Under the pieces are notes generated by a model. That model was not told the DNA's origin. It did not search any database and worked only from the letters and a program-made list of their open reading frames with translations. The translations under genes were made by a program, and so were the position numbers. From Verticillium longisporum (taxonomy: Eukaryota; Ascomycota; Sordariomycetes; Glomerellales; Plectosphaerellaceae): DNA of 64,000 nucleotides. Of this stretch, positions 1 to 16,975 are shown piece after piece. Positions within the stretch are counted from its first letter, which is position 1. Each line of letters begins with the position of its first letter. The stretch is from contig JAETXT010000001.1 of NCBI GenBank assembly GCA_019188255.1, positions 8,060,001 to 8,124,000 of the forward strand. Reading direction: 5' to 3'.

Positions 1-5716
<5,716 letters not shown>

Positions 5717-5953
5717 ACGCCCCTAAGAAGTAAACGACGAAATGTTTGAATGTTGATATTAATGAAACCACACTTCATCTCCACTTCACTGGACCAGTAT
5801 TCGTTTGATGATCTGTTGTGACTGATAAAACTAGGACGACGACTCTTCCTGCTAACACCAGTGGGAGACTTCAGGGATGATGGCTCCGCCCAAGCAAAAC
5901 TAAGCATCCGTCTGATCACTGCCACTCACACTTGACTCAGTCGGACTAACCGT

Positions 5954-6256
5954 CTAAGCCATCTTCTTCATGCCCTTCGCCTTCTTGGCCTTCTCCATGG
6001 CATCGCGCTCCTCGCGCTCCTCCTTCTCAGCCAGCTCCTTCGTGATTTCCAACTGCTCCTTGTAATCCTTTTCTCACTGCGCAATAAACCTCCCAGCCTC
6101 CTCGTAGAGCTCCTTGTGGCCGTCGGCCGCCGGCAGCCAGACAAGTCCTCACGGTCATAGAGGCAGATGTTCTTGCCCGTCCGCGTCCACCTGTTCCCCT
6201 TGGCCTTCTCCTCCTTCGGCTCGCCCCTCTTGACGACGGCAGGCTCGCGACCGTCT
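5954..6256 (-). pseudogene. Decayed C-terminal coding fragment
   Basis: Read on the minus strand, this stretch gives charged, gene-like sequence (RRFEDGREPAVVKRGEPKEE, then WTRTGKNICLYDRED, then LPAADGHKELYEEAGRFIAQ, then a Lys/Glu-rich tail ending KKAKGMKKMA and a TAG at 5954-5956). It cannot be read as one frame: there is a frame change near 6160 and an in-frame TGA at 6074-6076. It directly abuts the stop codon of the secreted-protein gene upstream but is in a different frame. It is either a relic of another gene or a 3' exon damaged by sequence errors. I do not recognise the family. Confidence 0.35.
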
Positions 6257-6961
6257 TCAAAACGGCGCGTCTTCGACGACGTCCTCCGACATCTTGCCCA
6301 GCAGGGCGTCCTCCACCTTGGCCGGGTCGAAGACGTCGTCGGCCTCGAGGCCGAGGAAGCTGAGGACGTTGTCGAAGATGAGCTGCTGCTCCTGGTCGGT
6401 GGCGGCTTCGTCGAAGAGCCCGGCGACGGCTTGGCTGAAGTCTCTGCTGTCCTGGACGAACTTTTCCTGCTTGGAGTCGGGGGTCGAAAGAAAGGTGGCG
6501 GGCGCGGGAACAGGGGCCGGAGCGGGAGCCGAGGCCGGAGCGGGCACGGGAGCGGGCAGGCTGGCGAGCCTGGCGAGGTCGGCCTCGTTGAAGCCGCTGG
6601 TGGTGAGGCGGGCCATGTCCTGCTCGTCGAAGACGGACGTGAGGCGGGCGACCTCGGCGTCCGAGAGCTGGCTGATCAGGTCCTGCATTGTGTTGGCCTT
6701 GCCGAGGTCGATGTTGCTGCCGATCTTGGGCAGGATCGAGTCCTGCAGCTTCTTGCTGCTCTTGAGGGTCGTGAGGAAGGGGAGCTCCTTGCCCTCGCCG
6801 AGGGGGGTGGGGGCGGTGGTGTTGGTGTTGGTAGTGTTGGTGTTGGTGGTGTTGGTGGAGTTGGCGGCGCTGGCGACCTTGGAGGGAGGGGGGATGGGGC
6901 CGCCGGCGACGGTCTGGGCGAGGGCGCAGGCGGCCATGATGGCGAGGGTGTTGACCTTCAT
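6257..6961 (-). CDS. Putative secreted protein, unknown function
   Basis: The gene encodes a 234-residue protein starting MKVNTLAIMAACALAQTVAG, a clear signal peptide with predicted cleavage near residue 20. A Ser/Asn/Thr-rich stretch follows (repeated NTTNT, with many N-glycosylation sequons). Next come a helical, Leu/Asp-rich segment, a Pro/Ala repeat of PAPA/APAP type around residues 125-150, and an acidic helical C-terminus ending EDVVEDAPF. The start chosen is the Met that begins the signal peptide; the open frame extends 23 codons upstream without merit. It contains almost no cysteine, which is unlike typical cysteine-rich effectors. I recognise no enzyme family. It could be a cell-wall or extracellular-matrix protein. 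Confidence 0.7.
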   Translation of the reverse strand: MKVNTLAIMAACALAQTVAGGPIPPPSKVASAANSTNTTNTNTTNTNTTAPTPLGEGKELPFLTTLKSSKKLQDSILPKIGSNIDLGKANTMQDLISQLSDAEVARLTSVFDEQDMARLTTSGFNEADLARLASLPAPVPAPASAPAPAPVPAPATFLSTPDSKQEKFVQDSRDFSQAVAGLFDEAATDQEQQLIFDNVLSFLGLEADDVFDPAKVEDALLGKMSEDVVEDAPF

Positions 6962-8461
6962 GACGATGGTTTGGTATCGATAGCCGATGTGGTGGTTTGC
7001 TTTTGCGTGGGAGGGGAGTAGATTACTCAAGTCTTGATGGTAGTAATCAGGGGATGAATCTGAGGAAGAAGTTCGTCAAGGCGGCCGTCGACCTTCTTAT
7101 ATATGTCTGCCCTTCCTGTTTCTCCGACAGGACAGTGTGCGAAATTACGATGGCAAAAAAAAGTCGTGTCTGCAGGCTGTGAAGGTTTGCCATTGATGTC
7201 CTTCCTGGCACGCCTAAACTCACCTCGTAAAAGGTATCCGCAGGGGTTGCCACAAAACAGTCTGACTTAGCCTTCTGGCCAAGACACCAAGTGTCGGGCC
7301 TCGTGAGTGTCATCTTTTGCTTCATGCTCTATGCGACCATTTGACGACATTCTCCCATGGCGGCTCTCTTGCAGCGCCTAATCGAAGTCATTACTGTTCC
7401 CGAAACCTCGCCAAGATGACCAGGCGCCAAATCGTCCAGCCATCCCCAGTCCACCGCAGCGTTGAGTCCACAAATTTTGTCCCTCGAAGATCGGAGTCAT
7501 ATTCTAGCGAACGGCAGCCTCATCTGGTTGCGGTATCAAGGTGCAAAGTGTATCATGGTCAGCACGACCCTGACGTCCTCGTTTAAGTCGGGCGCCACGG
7601 CGTCCCAGAGGCGTCAATCTCACACCCTTCTTGACAACTGGTTGGCAGAGTCCACGGACAGTTCGACTCATCTCGAAAAGGTGCGTCTTGATGCAGTTGC
7701 TGTCACATCGCCGCGGGCACCTTTCTGGGCAGAAGTATCGTTGTTTGTGGGCACCGAGCCAGATCTGCGTCGAGCCATTGGCGGGGGTCAACCGGAGAGG
7801 GTTGAGCAAAGTCGGCGTCAAAGTGACCTTGTTGGCCCTCAGAAGGGCCTGGGCAAGGTGTATTCGGTTGCAGATGGCGGATCCTGCTAGAGGTTGCCCT
7901 GGTTGTAGTTGAATAGACCATCTTCACCGCGGGCTTTGAGGATGCGAGTGTCATACTCCATCTAGGCTCAAACCGTCGATAAAATACATGGCACAACGTC
8001 TTCGATAACTACCAAACCTTCTTGGTGGATTTACGCACAGCCAGCTCCCTGGTTCGAGAATTCAGCTTCTCTTTCTATCTCTGCGTTACCGATGGGATGA
8101 TCAATCAAGGTGATGGCCCACAAGGGTAGCCATGACTTTTCGACATCCTCGATTAGCCAGCCTGCTGCTCGAAACCCTGGGTTGAAGTATGATCAATCGA
8201 TGAAGCAAAGCCCAGAAACCAATGAAATCGTCAACGCTGTAATTTCTGAGATTTCGAATATTTGACAATGGATCTCCGTGAACTAGTTATGACGTCGTCG
8301 CCTGTCGTATAAAACGCGACACCCAGAAAACCAAGCTCGAACTCGGGGTTGGCTCAACGCCACCACTCATGATCCAGAAAGGACCCAAACTCAAGTTCGC
8401 CAAGAGAATTATGACCTACAATTACGAAAACTTAGCCAGAAGCAAGTTTCTCCCGAAACCT
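6962..8461. other. Intergenic, no supported gene
   Basis: This stretch lies between the divergent secreted-protein promoter and the 3' end of the zinc-cluster gene. Open frames of 90-140 codons overlap on both strands without splice logic or recognisable motifs. I see no RNA gene or repeat. Confidence 0.5.
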
Positions 8462-10039
8462 TCATGCCGGGGACAGGCGCCACCGACTCTGCAAGTCGTC
8501 CATCAGTCGTTGAACAGGCCACCCGACGGTCTTCTTGCAAGGAGCCAGACACCGCAGGAGTTCCTGTCGAGACGCTTCTACGCGTATGTGTCTCGCACCT
8601 TTCAGTGGTGTCAGCACTTCCTTATGGCAACCTGGCGAGCAAAGGCAAACTCACAGTACGATATGGGCCCAAAGGCATTGACCAGAACAGGATTCGACTT
8701 TGCCGTGAAGGCCAAGCCGCATACCTCGAGAGCGCAGGTTTCCAAAATGTCTTCTCGAGACGGACTGGAGGGAAGGTCAAGCTCAACCAGTTGCAAGATC
8801 TCGGTCAACGTTTCGAGTGGCATGATCATGCAGAGCACCATGATGGATACCAGGAAGTATTGTCGTGCAGCAGCTACGCAATGTTAGACCGGTTCTTGGC
8901 AAAGTTGCAGGCACCCACCATGACAGTCCCCAAGCATCCAAACCGAGGGCAGGGCACCGCTCGGGCGACTGTTATCCATACACAGCGGCTCAAAATGACG
9001 CGGCAGGGCCTTTTGCCAGGATCGCAGCATGTGCAACATGGCGGAGACAGACACAGGCTGATCTCGGCCGGGAGAGCCATCGTTCAAGTGAGCGTTGAGG
9101 ATGCGGCCGAGGACGAGAGATATGGCGTTGAGATGGTCATGATCCTCCAGATGCTGCGTCGGCACGGGAATGTTCTCGAGATCCATCTTCAGGGGCTGCT
9201 CCTCGAACAAGCTGTAGGTAATGTCCTCGCGAAGATAGTTCCAGAACCCCGCACTCGACAGCGTGCGGAAGCCGTTATCCAGCAGCAGCTTTTGGCGTGA
9301 GGCTAGCGAGTAGGCCCCGTGCAGGTGTCTATTTGGATCGACCTCCTCTGTTGCCTATTCAGCCACCATGCCCAGCTCGAGAGGCAACTTCCACTGCTTA
9401 CCGTCGAGAATCTCGTACGACCGCAGGAGACACACAGCGGCCAGGGCAGCTTCGGACTCGACCGAGCCGCAGTCGTTACGTAGCTCGATGAGGAGCCGAG
9501 CGCAATGGCCGTGGTAGAATTCAGCAACTGGTCGTTGGCTCGGCGCCGTGGTCTGGCAGATCTGCATGGCCGCCTGGGCGATGATGGCGCTGAACGGCAG
9601 GGGCATCTCCAACGCGAGCCGAGGGAGCCTCGTAGCAAAGCTGGATGCCGGATCGCTGAGGTCATACCACGGGGCTATCTCGATGATGTAATGGTGGAAA
9701 ATACGGGCGATGTCTGGCGACGCGAGCGCCTTGCGAGGATTGTCCGGCGATGGCCATTTCGGGCTGGGGCCTGGCGGTGGTTAGATTCTAGAAGCAATAC
9801 GGGCTCTCCGACTCGGAAGCCTACCCCTGACTGCGTCTCCATGCCCACGGTCTCTCCTTTCGGGGAGAGGCTGACGAGTTGGGCGTGCGGTTCGCTCGCA
9901 GTAGCGGCCGGCGATAGAGCATCGCTGGCAGATGGGCTGTCGTTCATCGCCTGGGTCCAACGATCAGCGGCTCGGCTCTCGCAGACGGAGGCTCCTGGGG
10001 ATCGACTGACATTTGACCTTGCGAGATCGACCAGTATTG
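8462..10039 (-). CDS. Zn2Cys6 fungal transcription factor, N-terminus unresolved
   Basis: Coding blocks on the minus strand are 10039-10011, 9950-9825, 9770-9402, 9347-8919, 8873-8655 and 8598-8462. The five introns between them are 45-60 nt, and phases agree throughout. Blocks 1-2 carry the zinc cluster: RSRKVKC joins across an intron to DERQPICQRCSIAGRYC. Blocks 3-6 form the fungal-specific regulatory domain, with IFHHYIIEIAPWYDLSDP, CLLRSYEIL, AGFWNYLREDITYSLF and a final GWPVQRLMDDLQ region. The first ligand Cys can be restored by splicing to a block ending at 10134 (intron 10133-10040), but that block has an in-frame TGA just upstream, so the true start is not found. The second cluster Cys reads Gly (GGT). 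Its targets are unknown. No pathway genes adjoin it. Confidence 0.8.
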
Positions 10040-11209
10040 CTAGGCAAGACGGATCAGCAAGGCTCATAGGGTGTCAGCCATGGCAGGGTATTGGAGGACG
10101 CAGGCAAGACAGTGCTCAGGCGTGCACACATACCATGCTGTGCTTCATGTGTCAGCTTCACGCAACTCAGGCTGGAAAGCTGTGCTCGCCTGCTGTATTG
10201 AGTACGCGTGGCATCGTGGGGAAGGTGTGGACCTTCGTGACGGCGGGTGAGGATGGACGGGTGAGTACGAGGGCTCAGGCCGGCAGCGAGGCTTGTTCCA
10301 AGGATCCCAAAGACAGCCACTCGAACGTAATCTCCTGCACCTGACAGTTGACGGCTGGGGTGCAAGGCAGGTTGTTAGCTTTGGCGGCAGGCGTACCGAT
10401 CGACAGAGATCGTACAGTGGTTAAGAGTTAAGAAGCTAGTGGTGATTATTCCCGAATGACAAGGGTAGCAATGAACGGCTCTGGCGGCAGGGCGACGCAC
10501 CAACGTGACTCGATGTGACTGAGTGGCAGAGTGGCTGGCAGGGCTGATGAAGGGAGGTCGAGGTGGACGTGGTGCAGATGAGGTTTGCCGTGGAGAGGTC
10601 CTCAAGCGAAGGCACAGGGCATCACAGGGCAAGATCTTTCGGCGAGGGGCTCTGAGACCAGTGGACAGCTTCTGACACCGCCCACTGAATCCACTGCCCA
10701 AACTCCCCAAAGATACGCCCATGGCGGAAGCTGTCACCAGACGCCAATGCAAATGACGTCAGATTCTCGGCCAGCGGCTTGGGGGGATTGCGACGCCTAT
10801 ACTCCACTTCGGCAGCGCGGCACCCCTCCAAGGACGCAGGGCACATGGTCGAGGCTGCGTGGCTGGCAAGCGGTGCAGAGTCGACTTGTTTTTGCTATTT
10901 TTTGTCTCCCTATGGCAAAGCATTCATATGGAACCGTCTTGCTCTTCTCCTCGGAGCGTTCGCAGAGGCACTTGCTCTGATGACTGACTTAAGCCTGCTT
11001 ACCTAAGTCACAAGCACCCCAGGCCAAGAGCCCATCGTCCCACCTCACGCTAGAGTTCGCGCTTTGTGCGACCACGCATCGCCGAGCTCCCTCTACGACA
11101 ACCCCGCCCAGGGCCCGGTCCATCTGTTCCGCGGAGACCTCGTTCGTCATTTGGCGCCTGCAGGCAGGATCCCGACGCCGAGCGGATCGGAAGAAAATAG
11201 TGGACGAAC
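10040..11209. other. Intergenic, between divergent regulator and C2 gene
   Basis: This stretch should hold the promoter and missing first exon of the zinc-cluster gene (around 10134-10400) and the promoter of the C2-domain gene. No other frame shows family motifs. Confidence 0.45.
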
Positions 11210-13253
11210 ATGGCCGGCGAGACACGAGCGAACGGGCCTGACGGTCCCCACCCCGTCGCTGTCGTCGAGGAAGGGACGACGAATAAAGAGGAAACACCAA
11301 CACCACATTCCTCGGACAACGTGACGAACCAAGACAACGAGAATCAGGCACCATCATCAATCATCGATTCCGAAACGAGAGACAACCGTGCTGAAAACGT
11401 TCATCGCATACCACATGGAGATGGCACGCCCCATGGGCCGGCCCCGAGCGGCGCCCTCGAAGACCACGTCCAGAGCAAAGCCAATCCACTTGCTGCTGGC
11501 CACAAGGCCCCCCAGCAAAAGCCACATCACCATTCTGGCGATCTCAAAGTCGCCCTGGCTGAGCACAAGAAGAAGTTGAGGGAAAACTTGAAGGATGCCC
11601 CGCCCGGCGGCTTCGACCCGACGCCTCTGCCCGATGCGCCTCCGGGCTTTACCGTTCGCTTCATCTTCCACCGCGCCTCCAACCTGCCTGCTGCCGATCT
11701 GAAGACTCAATCATCCGACCCCTTTGTCCATGTTACCCTCAAGGCACCTGTGCCGAAACGACACAGCGAGGACCCCGACCTCTATCGCCGCACCCGGACC
11801 ATGCGCCGCACGACCGAGCCCGTCTGGGACGAGCAGTGGATCGTTGCCAACGTCCCGGCTGCCGGCTTCACCCTGAAGTGCCGCATCTATGACGAGGACT
11901 ACCCCGACTCGGACGACCGTCTCGGCAACGTGACGATCAAAGTCAACCACGTCAGCGAAGACTGGGCTGGCATCCCGCCGCCGGGGCGCGAGTTCAAGGC
12001 CAAGAAGCGCATGGGCAGCAAGCGAGCCTACTTTTTCAAAGCCATCACCAGCCGTTTCGATCCCCACGTCGACATGACGCCGAGTCTCTGGGTCAGCATG
12101 CAGGTCATCGGTCGGTCGAACCCGCCTCACGCCCAGATGTACACCATCGGGCCCTCTATCTACTTTAAGCATTTCAGCCCTACCATCGGACGCCTCACTG
12201 GGACCAAAGTCAACAAGGACAACCAGGACGACCTCAGACAGGAGCACTCGGAAGAGGAGCCCGACCCCAAGAAGATGCAGAAATATGAGTGAGCTTCATC
12301 ATACTACCAGGTTTCCATCTCGACACTCAGTAACGAACCCTAGCTTTCAGTCCAACGAGATGCATCTCTCAGGCCCCGTCCCCTCTGAGTTGTACCACCG
12401 CTACGTTGAGTTTCGCCCCTCGATCGCTCTCATGTTCGCCGGCAAAGGCCTCCGTGGCCGCATCCTCAACAAGGCGCTCCACAAACAGCACCGCCGTGTC
12501 TACAACTTTAGTCCGACGACCGAGGCTGGCACCTTTGCCCCCTGCTCCGAGGAAGCCTCGCAGCAGTTACTCCGCCTCGCTCACTTTGACGAGGGCGGTC
12601 GCATCTTCACCTATGTGCTGACCCTCGACGGCATGTTCCGCTTCACCGAGACAGGCAGCGAATTCAGTATCGACATGCTGAGCAAGCACACAATGCACAG
12701 CGATGTCGCGACCTACATTGCCTGCTCGGGCGAATTCTTCATCCGTCGCCTCGACCGACCATCGGCTTCGTCGGACCCCGAGCCCGCGGAGAACACTCAT
12801 CCCGCGAAAGACATACCGCGGGGTTCACCGACCAAGCCTCCGCCCGACGATCCGGCGTACTACCAGCTCATCAGCCACAACGACTCCGGCACGTACCGGC
12901 CCGACCACTCTGTGCTCCCGCTCCTGCGCGACTTTCTCGAGCATAATTTCCCCGGCCTCGGCGTCGTCACGATGCACTGCGCCGACGAGCGCCTCGTCTC
13001 CATGAAGAAGCAGCAGGTCGAGTACAAGAAGGTCGCCGGACAGCGGGTCAACATGGTCATGAAGCGGAGCCCGAGCTCGAGTTCCATGAGCTCGCTGAGC
13101 TCGGTCGGCAGCGACCTCGACGATCTCGACCGCTCCGACTGGGCGGGCCGGGCGCAGAAGACCAAGAGGGAACAGGCGCTCGAGTTTGTTGAGGATCCGA
13201 GACGGGTCAAGGCCATGCTCAGTGGTGGGCATGCTGATGCCACCAGGTCCTGA
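11210..13253 (+). CDS. C2-domain protein
   Basis: Two exons, 11210-12288 and 12344-13253, are joined by a 55-nt intron (GTGAGC...CCTAG) that keeps phase; the product has 662 residues. The first 125 residues are low-complexity and hydrophilic. A C2 domain follows at about residues 146-290: FTVRFIFHRASNLPAADL, then SSDPFVHVTL, then the Asp-rich loop DEDYPDSDDRLG. These acidic loops suggest calcium-dependent membrane binding. The second half (about 380-560) is a conserved-looking globular region with ELYHRYVEFRPSIALMFAG. It ends in a Ser-rich, basic tail. There is no signal peptide or membrane helix. The family is widespread but uncharacterised in filamentous fungi, so membrane-associated signalling or trafficking is inferred from the C2 fold only. 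Confidence 0.88.
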
Positions 13254-13689
13254 AGCCCGATGGATGTGCGGTTTTCTTTTTTGACGCTCCCTCACCTTGT
13301 ACCCTTTTGTCGTCCCGGTTTTTCTTTCTTGGATACCTCGCTGCTGCCGCGGCATACGCTACGAGTTTACGACCTCTTCTCGCGAGACATGATTAGATAC
13401 CTAGTACGATTAACGGCCGCGTGGTCTTGATACCCCTAATTTTGAATGTCATTGCCAATCAATGGTCCAGTGCGTTGCAAGAGTGTTGTACTGGGCCAAC
13501 CCTGACGCCCGAGTTGGAGCCTTAAAACTTGCCACGCCTGGATGGCGTCCTTCTCCGCACCGCCCACTTGCCCCATAGCTGCGCGATATTCTCACACGCC
13601 GCCCACAACCAGACTCGGGCTTTTCTCCTTTTCCTCCACCCTCCTGCCCATCTTGGTCCCTACTCCCGAACCGGCCCTCATCAATCACC
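13254..13689. other. Spacer between the C2 gene and tRNA-Leu
   Basis: The spacer holds the 3' untranslated region of the C2 gene, with T-rich stretches after 13270, and the 5' flank of the tRNA. No coding sequence is supported. Confidence 0.5.
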
Positions 13690-13786
13690 GGTGAGGTGGC
13701 CGAGTTGGTTATGGCGCCAGGTTAAGGTCTCCTTAACAGATTTCCTGGTGGGGCAACCCGCGCGAGTTCGAGTCTCGTCCTCATCA
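13690..13786 (+). tRNA. tRNA-Leu(AAG) with intron
   Basis: The sequence folds as a full cloverleaf. The acceptor stem GGTGAGG pairs with CCTCATC (one G-T pair), with T8, G9 and discriminator A at 13786. The D arm is GCC...GGC. The anticodon stem is CCAGG/CCTGG with loop TT-AAG-G. A type II (long) variable arm and a T arm GCGAG/CTCGT with TTCGAGT complete the fold. An intron of about 15 nt follows position 37 and contains CTTAA, complementary to the anticodon region, as is classic for leucine tRNA introns. Anticodon AAG decodes CTT and, after inosine modification, CTC, the preferred Leu codon in the neighbouring genes. Confidence 0.93.
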
Positions 13787-13796
13787 TTGCGATACC

Positions 13797-13801
13797 TTTT
13801 T
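13797..13801 (+). terminator. Pol III terminator of tRNA-Leu
   Basis: A run of five T lies 10 bases after the discriminator base of the tRNA, at the usual place for RNA polymerase III termination. Confidence 0.7.
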
Positions 13802-14365
13802 GGCCTGCACCGTGGCCTTGCGAGCCTGTTTTATGGCCTTGTTGAAGAGGCGTTTTTTTGAGCTGGCAGGTGGCGAACCTTTTGACGCGAATGTTCTATT
13901 TGCTGTGCATCTTGCAGTCGGGGCCGGGGCTTGTTTCGGCGCCGACGGTGTTGAAAGTCCGGCTAGCGCTGTGGCGTGACAGGTCGTGGACGTCCTGTCA
14001 TCAACCGCATAACATTGCAGCTAAGAATGGCCTCAGGGGCCAACGGGCGATGGCTGGAAAAGCCCGGCCAGTAGCTGCCTCTTGACTTTTGTAGGTGTCT
14101 AACTCTGACGACGTGAGGGCTATCAAGCAGGTACAGCAATTTGTGGCCATGGCATCGTTCTTCGTGGACGAGAGGCACTGTGCGCCCAAAGCCTTCGAGT
14201 ACGGCAGTGCATGGTTATAGATCGTCGAAGTACAATCTGTCTAATGTATGCGTGCCAGAACTGACGTGAGGCTGGCGTTGCCAAATGGTGACTTTCACGG
14301 CTGGAGTCAGCCGTTTGCAAGTAGATCTGTACCTGAGGCTACCTGTCAGTCGGCCCTGCAGAGCC

Positions 14366-14767
14366 GTCAGGAGCCGCCAAGCAGGGGGTCGACCAGGGTC
14401 TAAGGGCTACGGGAAACGTATATATATAGGCAGCGGGGGGCCCTCTAAGCTGCGGAGGGCCAGAATTCAGATGTATCCCGGTCCCCTACTGTCAGAGCGT
14501 TGGAAAGAGCAGAGTGAAGATGTCTTCCGCACGTAGTCCACAGGTGGTAGAGTGTAGGTATCGGGGTGTAATACATCTGGATTCTGGCCCTCCGCAGCTT
14601 GGAGGGCCCTCCGCAGCCTATATATATACAGTTCTCGTAGCCCTAACCCCCTGACCGACCCCCTGCATGGCGGGCCCGCAGGGTCTCCTGACACCTACCT
14701 ATCTCTATTGCCTGCGGACCATTAATGGATGACCTCTTCACTCTGCTCTACCCAACGCCCTGACAAC
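14366..14767. repeat. Interleaved inverted repeats, possibly a MITE-like relic
   Basis: Segment A (about 14366-14476) is repeated in inverted orientation at about 14566-14692 with roughly 85% identity by eye. Both copies contain a TATATATATA core next to a GCGG...GGGCCC block and CTGCGGAGGGCCAGAAT. A second segment B (about 14489-14530, with AGAGCAGAGTGAAGA) is inverted at about 14724-14767. The order is A-B-A'-B' rather than the A-B-B'-A' expected of a simple hairpin. There is no coding capacity. This suggests a non-autonomous palindromic element or two overlapping insertions. Confidence 0.75.
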
Positions 14768-15845
14768 ATGTCACATAATGAATGTTCGTCATGTGAAGTT
14801 TGGGCTGAGGCCTCGTATGGTTCAAGCCTGGCAGGAGACGGGGGTACCACATGGCCATGGCCCCGCCCGCCTAAGTGGCATGCCTTTGGAGGCTTCCCTA
14901 CCGCTCTATGCAAGACGGGCGGATTTCACATAGCGACCTAGACCGGTTGTCTAATTGGATCTCCCTCGAAGACTACGGCCTTGGCGAATAACGGCGTACC
15001 ACATCATAAGCCAGGCCTGGCGGTACACAGAGGACATGGGTCATATGCGACAGATGACAGGCTTTGGGGCAGACTTCGTGGAGGAGACATAGATTGATGT
15101 GGCTACGCTGCTGCAGGACCTATACTTTCCACGCCTCCACATCCTGAGCTTCGAAGTGGGGGTGACTGGCAGTGGCTGTTGCGAATACAAATGAGTGTAG
15201 GTTCACTCCTAATTGGCAGACACCCATGCCATCCTGATATCTCTGGCTGAAGGTCTCGAGTCTGAGTAACACTCTGGTTGGTTTTTACACATCTCGAGGG
15301 AAGTTGGGATATCCCATGGTTTGCACATCTGGCGTGTGTTCGAGTTCTCTGAGTTCTCGTGGCGCGGCATTCCCTCACGAGCCAAGAGATCCCATATTTG
15401 ATCTACAGGGAATGGGCGTCCTAATCAACAGAGGTCATATCTTCCACTACTTAGGCTTCTCAAACAGGAAGGCTTGACATATGAGGTCCAGACGGATTGG
15501 GCACTCGGCTTGAAGTAACGGGGGTGGAGGAAATAGGCCGTGAGTTGAGAAATGTGAATTTGATTGAAGACAAATGCGGGCTTTCTATGTACTTGAATTT
15601 TCGCGGCAATGTAGTGGTAATTGTTGTTATTCCGATGCCTATCTACCACGCACGATATCGTCGGAACAACGCCTCCAGTATTGATGCGGATATCTGGGTG
15701 AGACTCACTTGAAGTTCATGCCCCAATAGAAAAGTTGAAACTCAGTAAACGCAGAAAGCCTTTGTTGCAAAATGTCGCCGCGCGGCTGCGGGGCATTGAC
15801 GAAGGCCAGATATACTGAGTCCTCTCGGAGTGCCAAATGAACTTC

Positions 15846-16975
15846 TCAAAGACTTATCATAGCCATCTTTTTATCCAGCTCCTTCACGTGGGAGTCCAGC
15901 TCCGGATTCGGCATCTCCCTCAAAGTCTCCTTGATCCTCTTCATAATGTCCGTCCTCGGGTTGCAGCTACTGTGATCCGCATCTCCCCTGGTCGGCTGGC
16001 CGATGTCGTGGATGACGAGATTGGCCATGATCTCATAGAGCGCGGAGATGCTGTGGTCCACCTCCGCCGCCTCCGGCAGCGGCCAGAGCCCGGCGCGCGT
16101 GAGACAGAACGTCAGAGATCCGAGGATCATGGACTCGCATCGGTGGGGCCCCATGTACGACGCGTGGCGACACAGCCGCGGCTTCTCGTTAACCGTGACG
16201 AGATGTTCGGCCAGGTCGTGGAAGACGTCGAGCATGGCCTGGATGGTCTGCTTGCGGATGGCTGTTATGCGTTCTGTGTCAAGCGACGAAGAGAAAGGCA
16301 TGTCAGCTGGTGTCTTTACGGGAGGAGAGGGAGTGTTACGTCGGGTTACGCACTATCCAACAACGACATAGCGCGTTCGAGCTTACCGAAAATGTCAGGA
16401 GGCATTTGAAGAGTGTGTAAAGGGGAATCAGGATCGAGGAGAGAGCCGGGGGCTTCTGTGAGGATTCGTTGTGCGGTGGACTCAAAGAGGGGGCCGCGGC
16501 CGAGCTCCCAGCTGATCCATAGAAGCTTTGCGAGAAGGATAGGAGAGCCTGGATTGGGTTCGTGAAGGGAGGCGATCCATCTGGAGGCCCATGGGGCGAG
16601 GATGTGCGTGACATCGTAGTAGTGTGTCAAGACAGTCAGGCCGTACAGCTCGTCGAGAGATAGAGAATGGGGCACTTTGTGAACAAAGCCGTGGGATATC
16701 GTGACAAAAATGGTGAATGCAAAGGGGGGGTCTTCCGGGAGATCTACAGTCCAAGCTGCCTCAGCCGTGTGCTTGCCCCTGGACTCGGCAAAGGCGCCGT
16801 AGAGCATGCGGTCGAAGACGGGTGATATCCTGGCGAGGGTTCGGGAGCAAACCAAGAAGCATCGTGACGAAGATGGATCATCGCTCGGGTTGCCCACGTT
16901 GAGCGTGAGGTCACCGCGCGGGTCGGCCTCGACGATGGGCGGTTGTTGCTCCGAACTCATGACTGGTTGGCACAA
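15846..16975 (-). CDS. BTB/POZ-like domain protein
   Basis: Two exons (16975-16354 and 16273-15846) flank an 80-nt intron (GTGCGT...GACACAG), giving about 349 residues. After a short acidic start, a fungal-type BTB fold is apparent at roughly residues 20-135: GDLTLNVG, then FLVCSRTLARISPVFDRML, then DLPEDPPFAFTIFVTISHG, then LSLDELYGLTVLTHYYD. The C-terminal half is helical, with HASYMGPHRCESMILGSL and a charged end (MKRIKETLREMPNPELDSHVKELDKK). Such fungal BTB proteins usually lack known partners. A role as a Cul3 adaptor is possible but not shown. The second Met (16960) is an equally good start. Confidence 0.8.

Larger units (their letters stand above)
13787..15845. other. Non-coding stretch containing an inverted-repeat element
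   Basis: No gene is supported in these 2 kb. The only structure I see is the interleaved inverted repeat at 14366-14767, annotated separately. The sequence from 14800 to 15800 has short open frames on both strands without motifs. Confidence 0.5.

Noticed and set aside
8464..9300. 278-codon plus-strand frame
   Set aside because: It is antisense to the exons of the zinc-cluster regulator, whose reading shows family motifs and correct splice phases.
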